From: Nitrospirota bacterium
GTDB taxonomy: Bacteria > Nitrospirota > Thermodesulfovibrionia > UBA6902
DNA: 64,000 nt
Direction: 5' to 3'
Assembly: GCA_016214845.1 (NCBI GenBank)
Contig: JACRMS010000039.1
Location: 56,810-120,809 of the forward strand
Positions within the stretch are counted from its first letter, which is position 1. Each line of letters starts with the position of its first letter. Both the position numbers and the translations under genes were made by a program. A model generated the notes under the pieces. That model saw nothing but the letters and a program-made list of their open reading frames with translations, did not search any database and was not told where the DNA came from. This document shows positions 8,597-18,396 of this stretch, one piece after another.

Positions 8597-9013
8597 TTAC
8601 GAAATCGCTTCTCCATCCATCTCGCCTGTCCTTACTCTTGTTGCTCCCTCTATCGGGGAAACAAATATCTTTCCGTCTCCGCGCTTTCCTGACTGGTTGA
8701 CCTTGACAATTGATTTCACAAGCTTGCTCACAACATCATCTGGGACGATCAGAGTGAGCATCCTCTTCGGCACATAAAGGGCGGCCTTAGGCAAGGTATG
8801 CTCAAGCGCGTAAGTGGACGGAGTCGGTTTTAATTTGACTGTCGTGCAAAAGCTCTCAGGCATTTCAGAATCCATCTCCGCGCACATCGCGCCCTTCTGT
8901 TTCCCTCTTCCGTCCACACTCTGGATCGTCAGTGAAGAATATCCCAGTTCATCAAGCGCCCTCTTGGTTTCAGGCAGCTTGTCTCTCCTTATGATCGCAG
9001 TAATTTCTTTCAT
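8597..9013 (-). CDS. nifI2: nitrogenase PII-like regulator NifI2
   Basis: A 138-residue PII-family protein with a longer T-loop than GlnB and no Tyr51. It starts MKEITAIIRRDKLPETKRAL, then GRGKQKGAM, a Pro/Thr-rich loop (KLKPTPSTYA), and ends with GKRGDGKIFVSPIEG and RVRTGEMDGEA. In methanogens and some anaerobic bacteria NifI1 and NifI2 form a complex that binds nitrogenase directly and inhibits it unless 2-oxoglutarate is present. That is family knowledge. It lies just downstream of nifI1; the gap holds a CTCTGT/TTCTGT-rich arm repeat. Confidence 0.9.
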   Translation of the reverse strand: MKEITAIIRRDKLPETKRALDELGYSSLTIQSVDGRGKQKGAMCAEMDSEMPESFCTTVKLKPTPSTYALEHTLPKAALYVPKRMLTLIVPDDVVSKLVKSIVKVNQSGKRGDGKIFVSPIEGATRVRTGEMDGEAIS

Positions 9014-9068
9014 GGGTTGTCTCCAATTTTTCTGTCTGTGTTCTGTGCTCTGTTATCTTTGTTCTGTT

Positions 9069-9386
9069 TCATAAAACCGCCTCCCCTGTTCTGACTGTAT
9101 ATGCAGCCTCAACAGGACTGACAAATATTTTCCCGTCACCGATAAAACCTGTCTTTGCCTTGTCATGAATTATGCCGACAACCTTTTCAACGTCCTCAGT
9201 ATCAACAACCGTCATGATGAGTGTCTTTGGAAGCTCATCATAATGCACAGGGCCTACCTGAAGTCCCTTTTGCTTTCCTCTTCCGAATACCGGCATCTTT
9301 GTGAGAGACGGAAACCCGGCCCCTTCCAACGCCAAAACTACCTCCTGCTCTTTTTCCGGCCGTATAAAAGCCCTGATCATTTTCAT
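9069..9386 (-). CDS. nifI1: nitrogenase PII-like regulator NifI1
   Basis: 105 residues from the ATG at 9386, which has AAGGAGG ten bases upstream. The longer in-frame start at 9473 lies inside a repeat and is not used. It reads MKMIRAFIRPEKEQEVVLAL, then [39 protein letters not shown] and TVRTGE. The short T-loop without Tyr51 and the pairing with the longer NifI2 mark it as NifI1. The pair gives fast post-translational ammonia switch-off of nitrogenase. Here it sits after the nifX-like gene rather than between nifH and nifD, where it usually sits in methanogens. Confidence 0.9.
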   Translation of the reverse strand: MKMIRAFIRPEKEQEVVLALEGAGFPSLTKMPVFGRGKQKGLQVGPVHYDELPKTLIMTVVDTEDVEKVVGIIHDKAKTGFIGDGKIFVSPVEAAYTVRTGEAVL

Positions 9387-9408
9387 GTGTGTTCCTCCTT
9401 TTTTAGAA

Positions 9409-9542
9409 AACCACAGAGGCACTGAGGCACAGAGAATAAATAGAAGATAAGAAGTTGAGATAAAAAATCGCATGGCCTTTTCTCATCCTCTCATTTTTTC
9501 AACTCTATGTCTTTTCTCGGTGCCTCCGTGTCTCTGTGGTTT
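9409..9542. repeat. arm repeat of CACAGAGG type, between nifX-like gene and nifI1
   Basis: The left arm AACCACAGAGGCACTGAGGC and right arm GTGCCTCCGTGTCTCTGTGG are inverted copies, with GAAGATAAGAAGTTGAGA in the spacer. Similar pairs occur at 52031-52162 and 60822-60897. Confidence 0.75.
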
Positions 9543-9550
9543 ATTAGATT

Positions 9551-9955
9551 TCATTTATCCAAATTGTTGTTAATCGCCTTTCTCAGCCATGGCGGCGGAG
9601 ATTTCTTTATTGTCTCAAGAAGTACGTTCATTGATTCCTCTATAGACGCTGTCTCTTTTATCTTTATTGGCATTATCCCTTTTTTTACAAGTCTCGCTGC
9701 TGAAGGCCCGCCGATTTCCGTAAGGTAGATAATCTTGCAATCCGCAAGCTTGTCTACTTTTGCCTGCACACTGTCGTCATGAACCTGTCCCATTTCTTTT
9801 GTTCCTTCTATTTCAGTGTCCCTGCCGTCAGCGAACTTCCTTGTCTCCAGAAATTTATAGCCGTCCCTAATTAACTCGTAAATTACAAACATCCCGGCCC
9901 TGCCGAAATGTTCATCAACATTAACGCCGTCTGTTGTTGCAAATGCCACCTTCAT
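9551..9955 (-). CDS. nifX: NifX/NifB-C-terminal-like FeMo cofactor protein
   Basis: 134 residues from the ATG at 9955, preceded by AAAGGAGG; an upstream in-frame start at 10048 has no ribosome site. The domain is the dinitrogenase iron-molybdenum cofactor family: MKVAFATTDGVNVDEHFGRA at the start, the HDDSV segment, CKIIYLTEIGGPSAARLVKKG and a short C-terminal helix. NifX-type proteins hold and pass NifB-co or VK-cluster during cofactor assembly. This matches the missing C-terminal domain of the short NifB encoded nearby. It lies 25 bases after the molybdate transporter. The exact orthology (NifX, NafY or NifB-C) is uncertain. Confidence 0.85.
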   Translation of the reverse strand: MKVAFATTDGVNVDEHFGRAGMFVIYELIRDGYKFLETRKFADGRDTEIEGTKEMGQVHDDSVQAKVDKLADCKIIYLTEIGGPSAARLVKKGIMPIKIKETASIEESMNVLLETIKKSPPPWLRKAINNNLDK

Positions 9956-9980
9956 GATGCCGCCTCCTTTTAAAATATTT

Positions 9981-11114
9981 TCAACATACCGGATAGTCCG
10001 AGCACTCTTTAAAAAGCCCGGCGGTATAGTGAATTCCGATACCTGCAAGAAAACCGATAGTCAGGTTATTGGTAATTAAACTGATCACGGCAATAGAGGC
10101 CGCAATAAAAACGTCCGCTTTATCATTTATTATGTCCCGTATAAACATCGCATGTTGTATCCCGACAAAGCAAAGCAAAACACCTAATATCCCGCCGGGG
10201 AATGCGGATATAACGGCCAGTCCCGATTTGCCAAGCACAAGCGCAAGGGTTATCAGTAAGCCGCCGATAATGTATCCTGACATTGCCCTCGTCGCGCCGA
10301 ATTTGGCGTGCGCGGTCATGCCGCCGGAGCCGTGACACATCGGAACACCGCCTATAATGCCAGACAGTATGTTTGCCATACCCATGCTCACCGGGATACT
10401 TTTAAGAGTAAGCCTGTCGGCTTTTTTACCGTAAAGCATTTTTCCTGTTGCCTCGGCAGCCACAATGGCGTTGCCGATTGACAACGCTATCTGCGGCACG
10501 ACCAGCGCTGTGAATGCGACCCAAAGGTTATCAATCCCCGGCAACACAGGAGTCAAAGCAACCGGACCGATTGATAAGCCATGTATCCTGCTCATGGATA
10601 TGACAAGCCCGAACAACATAAGCAGGATTAGAGGCGGTACGATTTTTATAAAGTAAATGCCTCCAGCGAGGACAGCGCCGGAGACTGCCGCTGTGACGGG
10701 ATCTGCAGTTAGAAGAGTAATTGAGGCCTTCACCAGCATGACCCCCAGGCCGAGCTGGATCCCCCTTATCACTGAAACGGGAAAGAATTTCCCGATCTTC
10801 ACACTCCGCCCGGTAACTGTCAGCGAAAGAAAAATAAACCCGATGATCACACCCGCTGTATTTATAACATCGGGGCCAAGCCCGGCGGTAATCGCTATGG
10901 CAGACATCGCCTTCAGCGGTTGAACTGGCATGGTGATCCTGAAGTAGTAAGCAGACAGGATATAGAACAATCCTGCGGCAAAAAACAGCGCGGTCGGGTT
11001 AAACCCGTTCTTGCCGATTAACACAATGGCTATCGGGAGCAGAACACCTATGTCGCCGAATGCCCCTGACGTGTCCCACATCAATTGTTTCAAAGTCTCT
11101 TTTATATTTTTCAT
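9981..11114 (-). CDS. MOT1-type molybdate transporter
   Basis: 377 residues from the ATG at 11114, preceded by AAAGGAGAG; the upstream extension to 11216 reads through a repeat and is rejected. About ten membrane segments are visible. The family marks are SGAFGDIGVLLPIAIVL near the N-terminus, the TMPVQPLKAMSAIAI motif and GGVPMCHGSGGMTAHAKFGA in the second half, typical of MOT1/SulP-like molybdate or sulfate carriers. Lying between nifEN and nifX, it most likely supplies molybdate for FeMo-co; the choice of molybdate over sulfate is inference from context. The start is four bases beyond the nifEN stop, so the two are probably coupled. Confidence 0.85.
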   Translation of the reverse strand: MKNIKETLKQLMWDTSGAFGDIGVLLPIAIVLIGKNGFNPTALFFAAGLFYILSAYYFRITMPVQPLKAMSAIAITAGLGPDVINTAGVIIGFIFLSLTVTGRSVKIGKFFPVSVIRGIQLGLGVMLVKASITLLTADPVTAAVSGAVLAGGIYFIKIVPPLILLMLFGLVISMSRIHGLSIGPVALTPVLPGIDNLWVAFTALVVPQIALSIGNAIVAAEATGKMLYGKKADRLTLKSIPVSMGMANILSGIIGGVPMCHGSGGMTAHAKFGATRAMSGYIIGGLLITLALVLGKSGLAVISAFPGGILGVLLCFVGIQHAMFIRDIINDKADVFIAASIAVISLITNNLTIGFLAGIGIHYTAGLFKECSDYPVC

Positions 11115-11118
11115 CTCG

Positions 11119-13926
11119 TTACTCTCCTTTTCTTGTCCCCCTTTGTAAAAGGGGGGTGAAGGGGGATTTTGCAACAGATACATGTTTTTCAAGTAAAAGC
11201 ATATTTGCAATTTCATTTATCATCGCAAGAGTTCCTCTGTATCCGATGGTGATCTTTGAACTGTTCCCTATGATCTTATAAACAGGGAATCCCGTCTGAT
11301 ACAATGGGACTCCGAACTTTTTTGCCGTGTCTTCCGCATGAGAGTTTGAAATGAGCAGATCAAACTCACCATCAATCGAGAACAGGTCAGAGACAAGCAC
11401 TTCTTTCGCAAGAATTTCCCCTGCGCTCTCTGCATTCTGCGGAATGACCGCAAGGGTTACCTCCGCGCCCATCTCACTGATCCATCTTGAAGTCTGGATC
11501 GCCATATCAGGCTCAAGGGCGAGACAAATCTTTTTGCTTCCGAAATAAAAATGTGCATCCCTCATCCCGTCAACCAGTATTCTCTTCTGCCTTTCATATT
11601 TAGCAGGGACCGGATTGCCGCTCAAAAATGAAAGCGTCTGCATAAAGATGTCCGTATCATTCAACCCCGACAAACTTTCAATTACCGAATATTCAATGCC
11701 GAACTTTGCATTTAATAGCTTTGCCGGTAACTCCATGCTTGCTCCTATTGCAAGTGTAAATGCGGAGCTCGACATTCTCTTTATATCTTCAACGTCAGTC
11801 CCTCCAGAAGCGAGAGCAGAAAATCCCTGCCTGCTGCCGTCAAGCGCAGAGAGGTCGGGCAGAATAATCGGTTTCAACCCGAATGCCTCAATGATGTCCC
11901 TCAACTCCGTAAAATCAGCAGGTGTAAGATGCGGACCCGCAAGGACGTTGATAAAACAGTAGTCAGAAGTCAGTAGACAGGAGTCAGTAGACTTATTTTG
12001 ACCGCAGAGTATTTGCTTGATGATTGTCTCAACAGCTTTTTCATAACCTGTTTCCAATCCACCCTCATAGTCCGGCGTAGAGACATGAGCAATAACGCAT
12101 CCTTTATTCTTTATTCTGAATTCGTTAACTTCTTCCTTAACCCCTAACTTCTGACTACTAACTACTAACTGAATGTCATCTCCCTTTACCTCCGACAACC
12201 CTGATGTCAGCACGCCGATAACATCCGGGTTGTTTTTCTCTATAATTCCCTCGATGGTCTTAACAAGATTTTCATCACTGCCCATCACCACGTCTTCAGT
12301 AAACAGCTTTGTGCTTTGCAGCGCAATCGGTTCCCTGAAATGTTTTGTCAAAAGAACTTTCCCCAGGAACGTGCAGCCCTGCGCCCCATGAATGACCGGA
12401 ATTGCATTATTGATCCCCTGAAACGCAATCGCAGCCCCTATGGATTGGGAATGCTTCAACGGATTGATGAGACAGGTATTAGGGGTTAGGGGTCGGGGGT
12501 CAGTAGAGACAAACGACGCCCTGTTTTTGTCTTTACCAATCCCCAATCCCCAATCCCCAATCCCTTTATAGAATTTCATGCTGTTGCTTATCTGCTCCGC
12601 TAAATTAACCAGCCCTTCATAACCCGCGTACGCTGTATGCCTTTCCTGGTTCACATCCACAAACGGGAAACCTTCCTTTATCGCAAGATACTGATTCCTC
12701 CCTCCTGCCACAAGGATGTCAGCTTTTCTCTCCTTCATCAGCTTCAGCAGATTCTTTGGCGTTACATCTTCAATCAGCGGCGCATCCTCGCCAAGTATCT
12801 CTTTCATCTTCTCCTCATCTTCAAACGTGCTCTTTTTTGTTCCAACGGCAACTATCTCAATCCCCAGATCAAGCAGCGCGGATATGAAGGACCAGCTCTT
12901 CACCCCGCCGGTGTAGAGCACCGCTTTTTTCCCTTTGAGATGAGAATATGACTTAAGCTTTTCATCAAGTTGTTTTTCTTCTCTCGTGATAATTGATTCT
13001 ACCTTCTCACGCAGGCTGAAGCCTGCGGCTGCTTCCGACTTTTGACTTCCGACTTCTGACTTCTGCACTTTTTGGGCAATTCGCCTCAACGCCTTCGACA
13101 TTTCCGACTTGCCGAAAAACGAAACTTCAATATAAGGAATGCCGTATAGCCTTTCCATTTCTTTTGCGACATTGATAAGTGCACGGCTGCAAACAACTAC
13201 ATTCAGCTTTGCATGGTGTGCGTAAGTTATTTCCTCAAAAGTTGAATCACCTGTGATCCTCGACAGGATACTTATCCCTGCCGCCTTCAAGACCGGCTCA
13301 ACGAGCCACAGGTCTCCGGCAATATTGTATTCTCCGATGAGGTTGATAAATTCCCCTCTATTAAGAGGGTTCAGGGGTGTGTTACTTTCTTTGGGCAATT
13401 CGCTCGTCCCTATCACATGATCAAGCAATACCTCTCCCGCTATTCTATTCCCGAGATTCTTCGGCCCTACAAAGCCGGGCGCATTGACCGGAATGACGCG
13501 GATGCCAAGCTCTGCTTCAGCTTTTTTGCAGACGGATTCAATATCCTCTCCGGTCAGTCCGCTCACACAGGTTGTATACACAAATATCGCCTTCGGTCTT
13601 ATCTTTTCAGCAACGTCACTAATTGCCTTATACAGCTTTTCCTCAGAGCCGTAAATGATGTCCATCTCCGTCATATCCGTTGTAAAGCCCATTTGATGTA
13701 GGGGCGTGCGATACACCCCTCCCTTCGACAACGTTCCCCGTCCTTCCCAGGAGTTTCCGCAGCACGCAATCGGCCCGTGAACAATGTGCGCCGCATCGGC
13801 AATAGGCTGGAGCACGATCATCGCGCCGTCAAAGGCGCAGGACTCGCCCCCGCGCGAGCGGCAGACCTTGTCCTTCTTTTCCCGTTCACATCCGTCCTGT
13901 GTTAATTTGTCTATATTGGTTAACAT
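11119..13926 (-). CDS. nifEN: NifE-NifN fusion, FeMo cofactor scaffold
   Basis: A single 935-residue frame carries both scaffold subunits. The NifE half (residues about 1-453) has HGPIACCGNSWEGRG, TTCVSGLTGEDIE and VLYTGGVKSWS. The NifN half (about 485-935) has IPVIHGAQGCTFLGKVLLTK, HVSTPDYEGG, NVLAGPHLTPADF and ISEMGAEVTLAVIPQ. NifEN matures NifB-co to FeMo-co; usually it is two proteins. The linker (about residues 454-484) is encoded by a complete G-rich inverted repeat. Further repeat-derived insertions sit near residues 182-192, 285-299, 586-601 and 643-656, and the last roughly 14 residues (SPFTPLLQRG) come from another repeat. GAGG precedes the start. Overall it remains a credible functional scaffold. 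Confidence 0.92.
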   Translation of the reverse strand: MLTNIDKLTQDGCEREKKDKVCRSRGGESCAFDGAMIVLQPIADAAHIVHGPIACCGNSWEGRGTLSKGGVYRTPLHQMGFTTDMTEMDIIYGSEEKLYKAISDVAEKIRPKAIFVYTTCVSGLTGEDIESVCKKAEAELGIRVIPVNAPGFVGPKNLGNRIAGEVLLDHVIGTSELPKESNTPLNPLNRGEFINLIGEYNIAGDLWLVEPVLKAAGISILSRITGDSTFEEITYAHHAKLNVVVCSRALINVAKEMERLYGIPYIEVSFFGKSEMSKALRRIAQKVQKSEVGSQKSEAAAGFSLREKVESIITREEKQLDEKLKSYSHLKGKKAVLYTGGVKSWSFISALLDLGIEIVAVGTKKSTFEDEEKMKEILGEDAPLIEDVTPKNLLKLMKERKADILVAGGRNQYLAIKEGFPFVDVNQERHTAYAGYEGLVNLAEQISNSMKFYKGIGDWGLGIGKDKNRASFVSTDPRPLTPNTCLINPLKHSQSIGAAIAFQGINNAIPVIHGAQGCTFLGKVLLTKHFREPIALQSTKLFTEDVVMGSDENLVKTIEGIIEKNNPDVIGVLTSGLSEVKGDDIQLVVSSQKLGVKEEVNEFRIKNKGCVIAHVSTPDYEGGLETGYEKAVETIIKQILCGQNKSTDSCLLTSDYCFINVLAGPHLTPADFTELRDIIEAFGLKPIILPDLSALDGSRQGFSALASGGTDVEDIKRMSSSAFTLAIGASMELPAKLLNAKFGIEYSVIESLSGLNDTDIFMQTLSFLSGNPVPAKYERQKRILVDGMRDAHFYFGSKKICLALEPDMAIQTSRWISEMGAEVTLAVIPQNAESAGEILAKEVLVSDLFSIDGEFDLLISNSHAEDTAKKFGVPLYQTGFPVYKIIGNSSKITIGYRGTLAMINEIANMLLLEKHVSVAKSPFTPLLQRGTRKGE
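12476..12566. repeat. G-rich inverted-repeat element inside nifEN
   Basis: TATTAGGGGTTAGGGGTCGG and the complement-rich AATCCCCAATCCCCAATCCC flank a spacer with AGACAAACGACG and TGTTTTTGTCTTTA. This is a complete type A element that is translated in frame as the NifE-NifN linker. Confidence 0.8.
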
Positions 13927-13948
13927 AAAAAACCTCTAATGTTGTTCA

Positions 13949-14125
13949 TCCGCAGATTTCGCAGATGACACAGATTGAAAATAGATTTATAAGTACGCTG
14001 CAAGTGTCATTCCGGCTCGTCCGGAATCTTTCTTATTCCCCGCCGTTAGATTCCCGACAAGCGGGAATGACAGCGGGCAACCATTTTCCAAAACTCAATA
14101 AATAAATCTGCGTAATCTGTGGATC
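13949..14125. repeat. nested inverted repeats between nifK and nifEN
   Basis: The outer arms ATCCGCAGATTTCGCAGATG and AAATCTGCGTAATCTGTGGA enclose an inner palindrome pair, ATTCCGGCTCGTCCGGAATC and ATTCCCGACAAGCGGGAATG (14011-14070). The 213-base gap otherwise holds no coding sequence. Confidence 0.7.
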
Positions 14126-14139
14126 GATAAATTCTCCTC

Positions 14140-15645
14140 TCACCTGATCACATCAAAGCTCGTTGTGTTCATCGTCTTCCTGTCCATTTCATCAAGCACT
14201 GTATTGACGATCAGACTTACCAGATTAAGCGCTCCCTGATAGCCGATGATCGGATATCTGTGGAGGTGGTGCCTGTCAAAAAGCGGAAAACCGATCCTGA
14301 TGAGTGGTGTGCCTGTATCTCTCCATAACAACTTCGCGTAGGAATTCCCTATGAGGAAATCTACCGGGTCAGTGAACATCAATGACCGCAGATGCCACAT
14401 ATCTTTGCCGGTATAAACTTTGCCTTCCCGGCCAAACGGGCTTTCACTCAGGATGGCTTCGGCATCTTCCAGAAATTTTTTATCACCGTTTGTGCAGACG
14501 ATATGAACAGGTATCCCGCCCATCTCCATCAGGAAACTTATCAAGCCAAGCAGAAGGTCCGGGTCACCGACAAGGGCGAACCTCTTCCCGTGAACGTAGG
14601 GATGCGAGTCTATCATTGCATCCACTGCGCGTCCCCTTTCGTTCTCAATTTCCTGCGGGACCGGTTTGCCTGTAATTTTGCTTATCTCTTCAAAAAATCT
14701 GTCCGTATTCTTAATGCCTATTGGTGGAAGAGTTACTGCGCTCTGACCCCACTCTTTAGCGATGTAGTCCATGGTCTTTGAAGTCGAATATTTCTGGAGC
14801 GCAATGGTTGCCAGGGCATTGATCGAATCCGCCGCATCCTCAAGCGGCGTGCCGCCCGGATACAATTTATATTTCCCGGAATTGGGAGAATCGTAAATAT
14901 CGCTCACGTCTGCAAGTATCGTGTGCTTTACTTCCATTATGTCGAGAAGCCTTTTCAGTTCCCTGTAGTTTCCCGTGTAAGTATCAAAGCCAGGGACAAT
15001 ATTTATCTTTCCGTTCGGCTCGCCTTTCCTGCCTGCTGTAACAGCGGTGAGTATGCCCTTCATCATGTTGTCATACCCGGTAATATTTGAGCCGACAAAA
15101 CTCGGCGTGTGCGCAAAAGGGACCGGCAGGTCCTGGGGGATGACTCCTTTTTCCCGGGCAGTCCTTATGTAGGCGTTGAGGTCATCGCCGATCACCTCTG
15201 CCATACATGTAGTGCAAACCGCAAGCATCTTCGGATGATAAAGAGTGTGGGCATTCTCAAGTCCTTCAAGCATGTTGTTCAGTCCGCCGAACACCGCGGC
15301 GTCTTCAGTCATGGATGTGGAAACCGCCGTCATCGGCTCTTTAAAATGCCTGCTCAGATGGCTCCTGAAATAAGCGACACATCCCTGCGCTCCCTGCACA
15401 AAGGGCAGCGTCCCTTCAAAACCAGAGGCGCAGAATACCGCGCCCAGAGGCTGACAGGCCTTAGCAGGGTTGATCTTTATATTCTGCCTTTTGAAATTAA
15501 GTTCCCTGTACTCCTCTGTCTTTGTCCATTCCGCTATGCGCTGCACTTCCTCAGCAGACGGACAATTCTCAAATTCTTTCTTCCGCTCAAACTGATCGAG
15601 ATATTCCTGCTCCTGAAACAACTCATTGTGATCTTTTATCTTCAT
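14140..15645 (-). CDS. nifK: nitrogenase MoFe protein beta subunit NifK
   Basis: 501 residues, close to the usual length of NifK. P-cluster ligands are visible: ACQPLGAVFCASGFEG (Cys70-type), VQGAQGCVAYFRSHL (Cys95-type) and VCTTCMAEVIGDD (Cys153-type). Other family motifs include TPSFVGSNITGYDNM and KRFALVGDPDLLLGL. It pairs with NifD to hold the P-cluster and pass electrons to FeMo-co. The ATG has GGAGGAACAC before it. It lies between nifD and nifEN, with repeat elements in both gaps, all on the minus strand under the nifH promoter. Confidence 0.97.
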   Translation of the reverse strand: MKIKDHNELFQEQEYLDQFERKKEFENCPSAEEVQRIAEWTKTEEYRELNFKRQNIKINPAKACQPLGAVFCASGFEGTLPFVQGAQGCVAYFRSHLSRHFKEPMTAVSTSMTEDAAVFGGLNNMLEGLENAHTLYHPKMLAVCTTCMAEVIGDDLNAYIRTAREKGVIPQDLPVPFAHTPSFVGSNITGYDNMMKGILTAVTAGRKGEPNGKINIVPGFDTYTGNYRELKRLLDIMEVKHTILADVSDIYDSPNSGKYKLYPGGTPLEDAADSINALATIALQKYSTSKTMDYIAKEWGQSAVTLPPIGIKNTDRFFEEISKITGKPVPQEIENERGRAVDAMIDSHPYVHGKRFALVGDPDLLLGLISFLMEMGGIPVHIVCTNGDKKFLEDAEAILSESPFGREGKVYTGKDMWHLRSLMFTDPVDFLIGNSYAKLLWRDTGTPLIRIGFPLFDRHHLHRYPIIGYQGALNLVSLIVNTVLDEMDRKTMNTTSFDVIR

Positions 15646-15657
15646 GTGTTCCTCCGT

Positions 15658-15783
15658 AGTAATTAGTAGTTGGTAGTTAGTAGCTGGTAGTTAGGGACAG
15701 CACTCATAATTTTTCCCGTAATTACTTGCTACTTACTAACTACTTGTTCTTGTTTCTTGCCCTTAACTACTTGCTACCAGCTA
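15658..15783. repeat. arm repeat of TAGTAGTTGG type between nifD and nifK
   Basis: The left arm (15658-15695) holds AGTAGTTGGTAGTTAGTAGC; the right arm (about 15724-15783) holds CTTGCTACCAGCTACTTTC. The outer end of the right arm covers the TAG stop codon of nifD, so the repeat abuts or rewrote the end of the gene. Confidence 0.72.
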
Positions 15784-17205
15784 CTTTCTTCTTATCAACC
15801 CCCACGTCGGGCTGTTTACCGTCATGTCCATGTCTCTTGCAAAAACAGGAAAACCGTCAAAGCCGTGATACGGGCCTGAATAATCCCACGAGTGCATCTG
15901 TCTGAAAGGCACGCCAAGCTTGTGATAGGAGTATTTCTCTTTTATCCCTGAGCCGACCATATCAGGGCTGAGCCTTCTGGTGAACTCTTCAAGCTCGTAA
16001 AGCGTGGCGTCGTCCATGATCACAGCGCCTTCCTTCATCTCAGGATAGGTCCTTTTATAATCGTCGCTGTGGCCGAATTCATATCCTGAAGCAACGACCT
16101 CCATGCCGAGGTCTTCATATGCGCCGATGGTGTGTCGCGGCCTCAGTCCGCCGACATAAAGCATCACCCTCTTGCCTTCAAGTCCCGGTTTAAACTCTTC
16201 GATGACCGCGTCCATCGCCGGCTTGTATTTTTCAATCATCTTCTCAGCCTTCTCTTTGATACTGTCATCAAAGTACGAGGCGATCTTTCTGAGGCTCTGG
16301 TATATTTTTGTCGGGCCGAAGAAGTTAAACTCCGTCCACGGGATGCCGTACTGCTCTTCCATGTGCCTGCAAATGTAGTTCATTGAGCGGTAGCAGTGCA
16401 CGAGATTCACCTTTGCCTTGTGAGCAATTCCCATCTCATTTATCGAGGCGTCACCGGTCCATTGTGCAATGACCCTGAGACCGAGTTCCTCAAGCATCTT
16501 TCTTGAGGCCCATGCGTCTCCGCCGATGTTGTAATCTCCGATGAGCGCGACATCATAAGGAGTGGATTTATCAAGCTGCCCTTTGCCCAGTATGTGGTCC
16601 CTTATGGTATCGTTGGCGATGTGATGTCCAAGCGACTGGCTCACGCCCCTGAATCCCTCGCATCTCACCGGCACGATAGGCATGCTGAATTCCTTTTCAG
16701 CCTTTTTGGATACCGCCTCAATGTCGTCTCCTATAAGACCGACCGGGCATTCCGAGAGTATGCCCATGCTTTTTGCAAGCGGGAACAGTCCCTTTAATTC
16801 GTGGAGCGCCGCATCTAAATTTTTGTCGCCGCCGTAAACAATATCCTTCTCCTGAAAGTCTGTTGTAATGTGCATTGTTCCAAATGTATCGATACCCGTC
16901 TGGCCGTTGTAATAATTTCGGCGCGACCACCAGCTATACTGGCCGCAGCCTACAGGGCCGTGACTGATAGTGATCTGGTCCTTGACCGGCCCCCAGACAA
17001 CACCCTTTGCTCCTGCGTACGCGCATCCCCTGACCGTCATTACACCGGGACGGGATTTTATATTGGACTTAACCTGGCAGGTGCTGCACTGCCCCGTCGG
17101 GTCATTGGCTGCTAAATGTTTGGCCCTGTCCTTCTTCGCCTTCTCAGGATACGCATCCAGAACTTCCTCTATCATCTTCTGAGTCTCTTTAATCGCTGTG
17201 CTCAT
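15781..17205 (-). CDS. nifD: nitrogenase MoFe protein alpha subunit NifD
   Basis: 474 residues. P-cluster ligands: [24 protein letters not shown] and [11 protein letters not shown]. FeMo-co ligands: Cys in [11 protein letters not shown] and His in [17 protein letters not shown]. The pocket residues [13 protein letters not shown] (Gln191 and His195 equivalents) are intact, so this is a true Mo-nitrogenase subunit and not a NifD-like or scaffold protein. It lacks the roughly 50-residue insertion of the Clostridium type. It follows nifH after a repeat-filled gap. The C-terminus (GLIRRK) ends at a stop codon lying inside an arm repeat. Confidence 0.97.
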   Translation of the reverse strand: MSTAIKETQKMIEEVLDAYPEKAKKDRAKHLAANDPTGQCSTCQVKSNIKSRPGVMTVRGCAYAGAKGVVWGPVKDQITISHGPVGCGQYSWWSRRNYYNGQTGIDTFGTMHITTDFQEKDIVYGGDKNLDAALHELKGLFPLAKSMGILSECPVGLIGDDIEAVSKKAEKEFSMPIVPVRCEGFRGVSQSLGHHIANDTIRDHILGKGQLDKSTPYDVALIGDYNIGGDAWASRKMLEELGLRVIAQWTGDASINEMGIAHKAKVNLVHCYRSMNYICRHMEEQYGIPWTEFNFFGPTKIYQSLRKIASYFDDSIKEKAEKMIEKYKPAMDAVIEEFKPGLEGKRVMLYVGGLRPRHTIGAYEDLGMEVVASGYEFGHSDDYKRTYPEMKEGAVIMDDATLYELEEFTRRLSPDMVGSGIKEKYSYHKLGVPFRQMHSWDYSGPYHGFDGFPVFARDMDMTVNSPTWGLIRRK

Positions 17206-17223
17206 TTATTCCTCCTTTATGTT

Positions 17224-17317
17224 AGAGCAGAAGTACAAAAGTCAGGAGCGCAAAAGTCAAAGAAATTGTCTTATGTTTCTACTTCTGCACTTTTGCTCTA
17301 TTGCTCTTTTGCACTCT
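17224..17317. repeat. arm repeat of AGTGCAAAAG type between nifH and nifD
   Basis: The left arm AGAGCAGAAGTACAAAAGTC and right arm CTTCTGCACTTTTGCTCTAT, followed by TGCTCTTTTGCAC, are inverted copies around a short spacer. A single arm of the same kind is translated inside leuS (23466-23507). Confidence 0.72.
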
Positions 17318-17318
17318 C

Positions 17319-18338
<1,020 letters not shown>

Positions 18339-18396
18339 TTAATTTTTGGCTGCCTTCTGATAAACTTTCAGGAGTTAATTTTTTTCTGTCTCTATT

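Noticed and set aside
11115..11216. Longer N-terminus for the MOT1 carrier
   Set aside because: It reads an arm repeat in another frame and lacks a ribosome site; the start at 11114 has GGAGAG.
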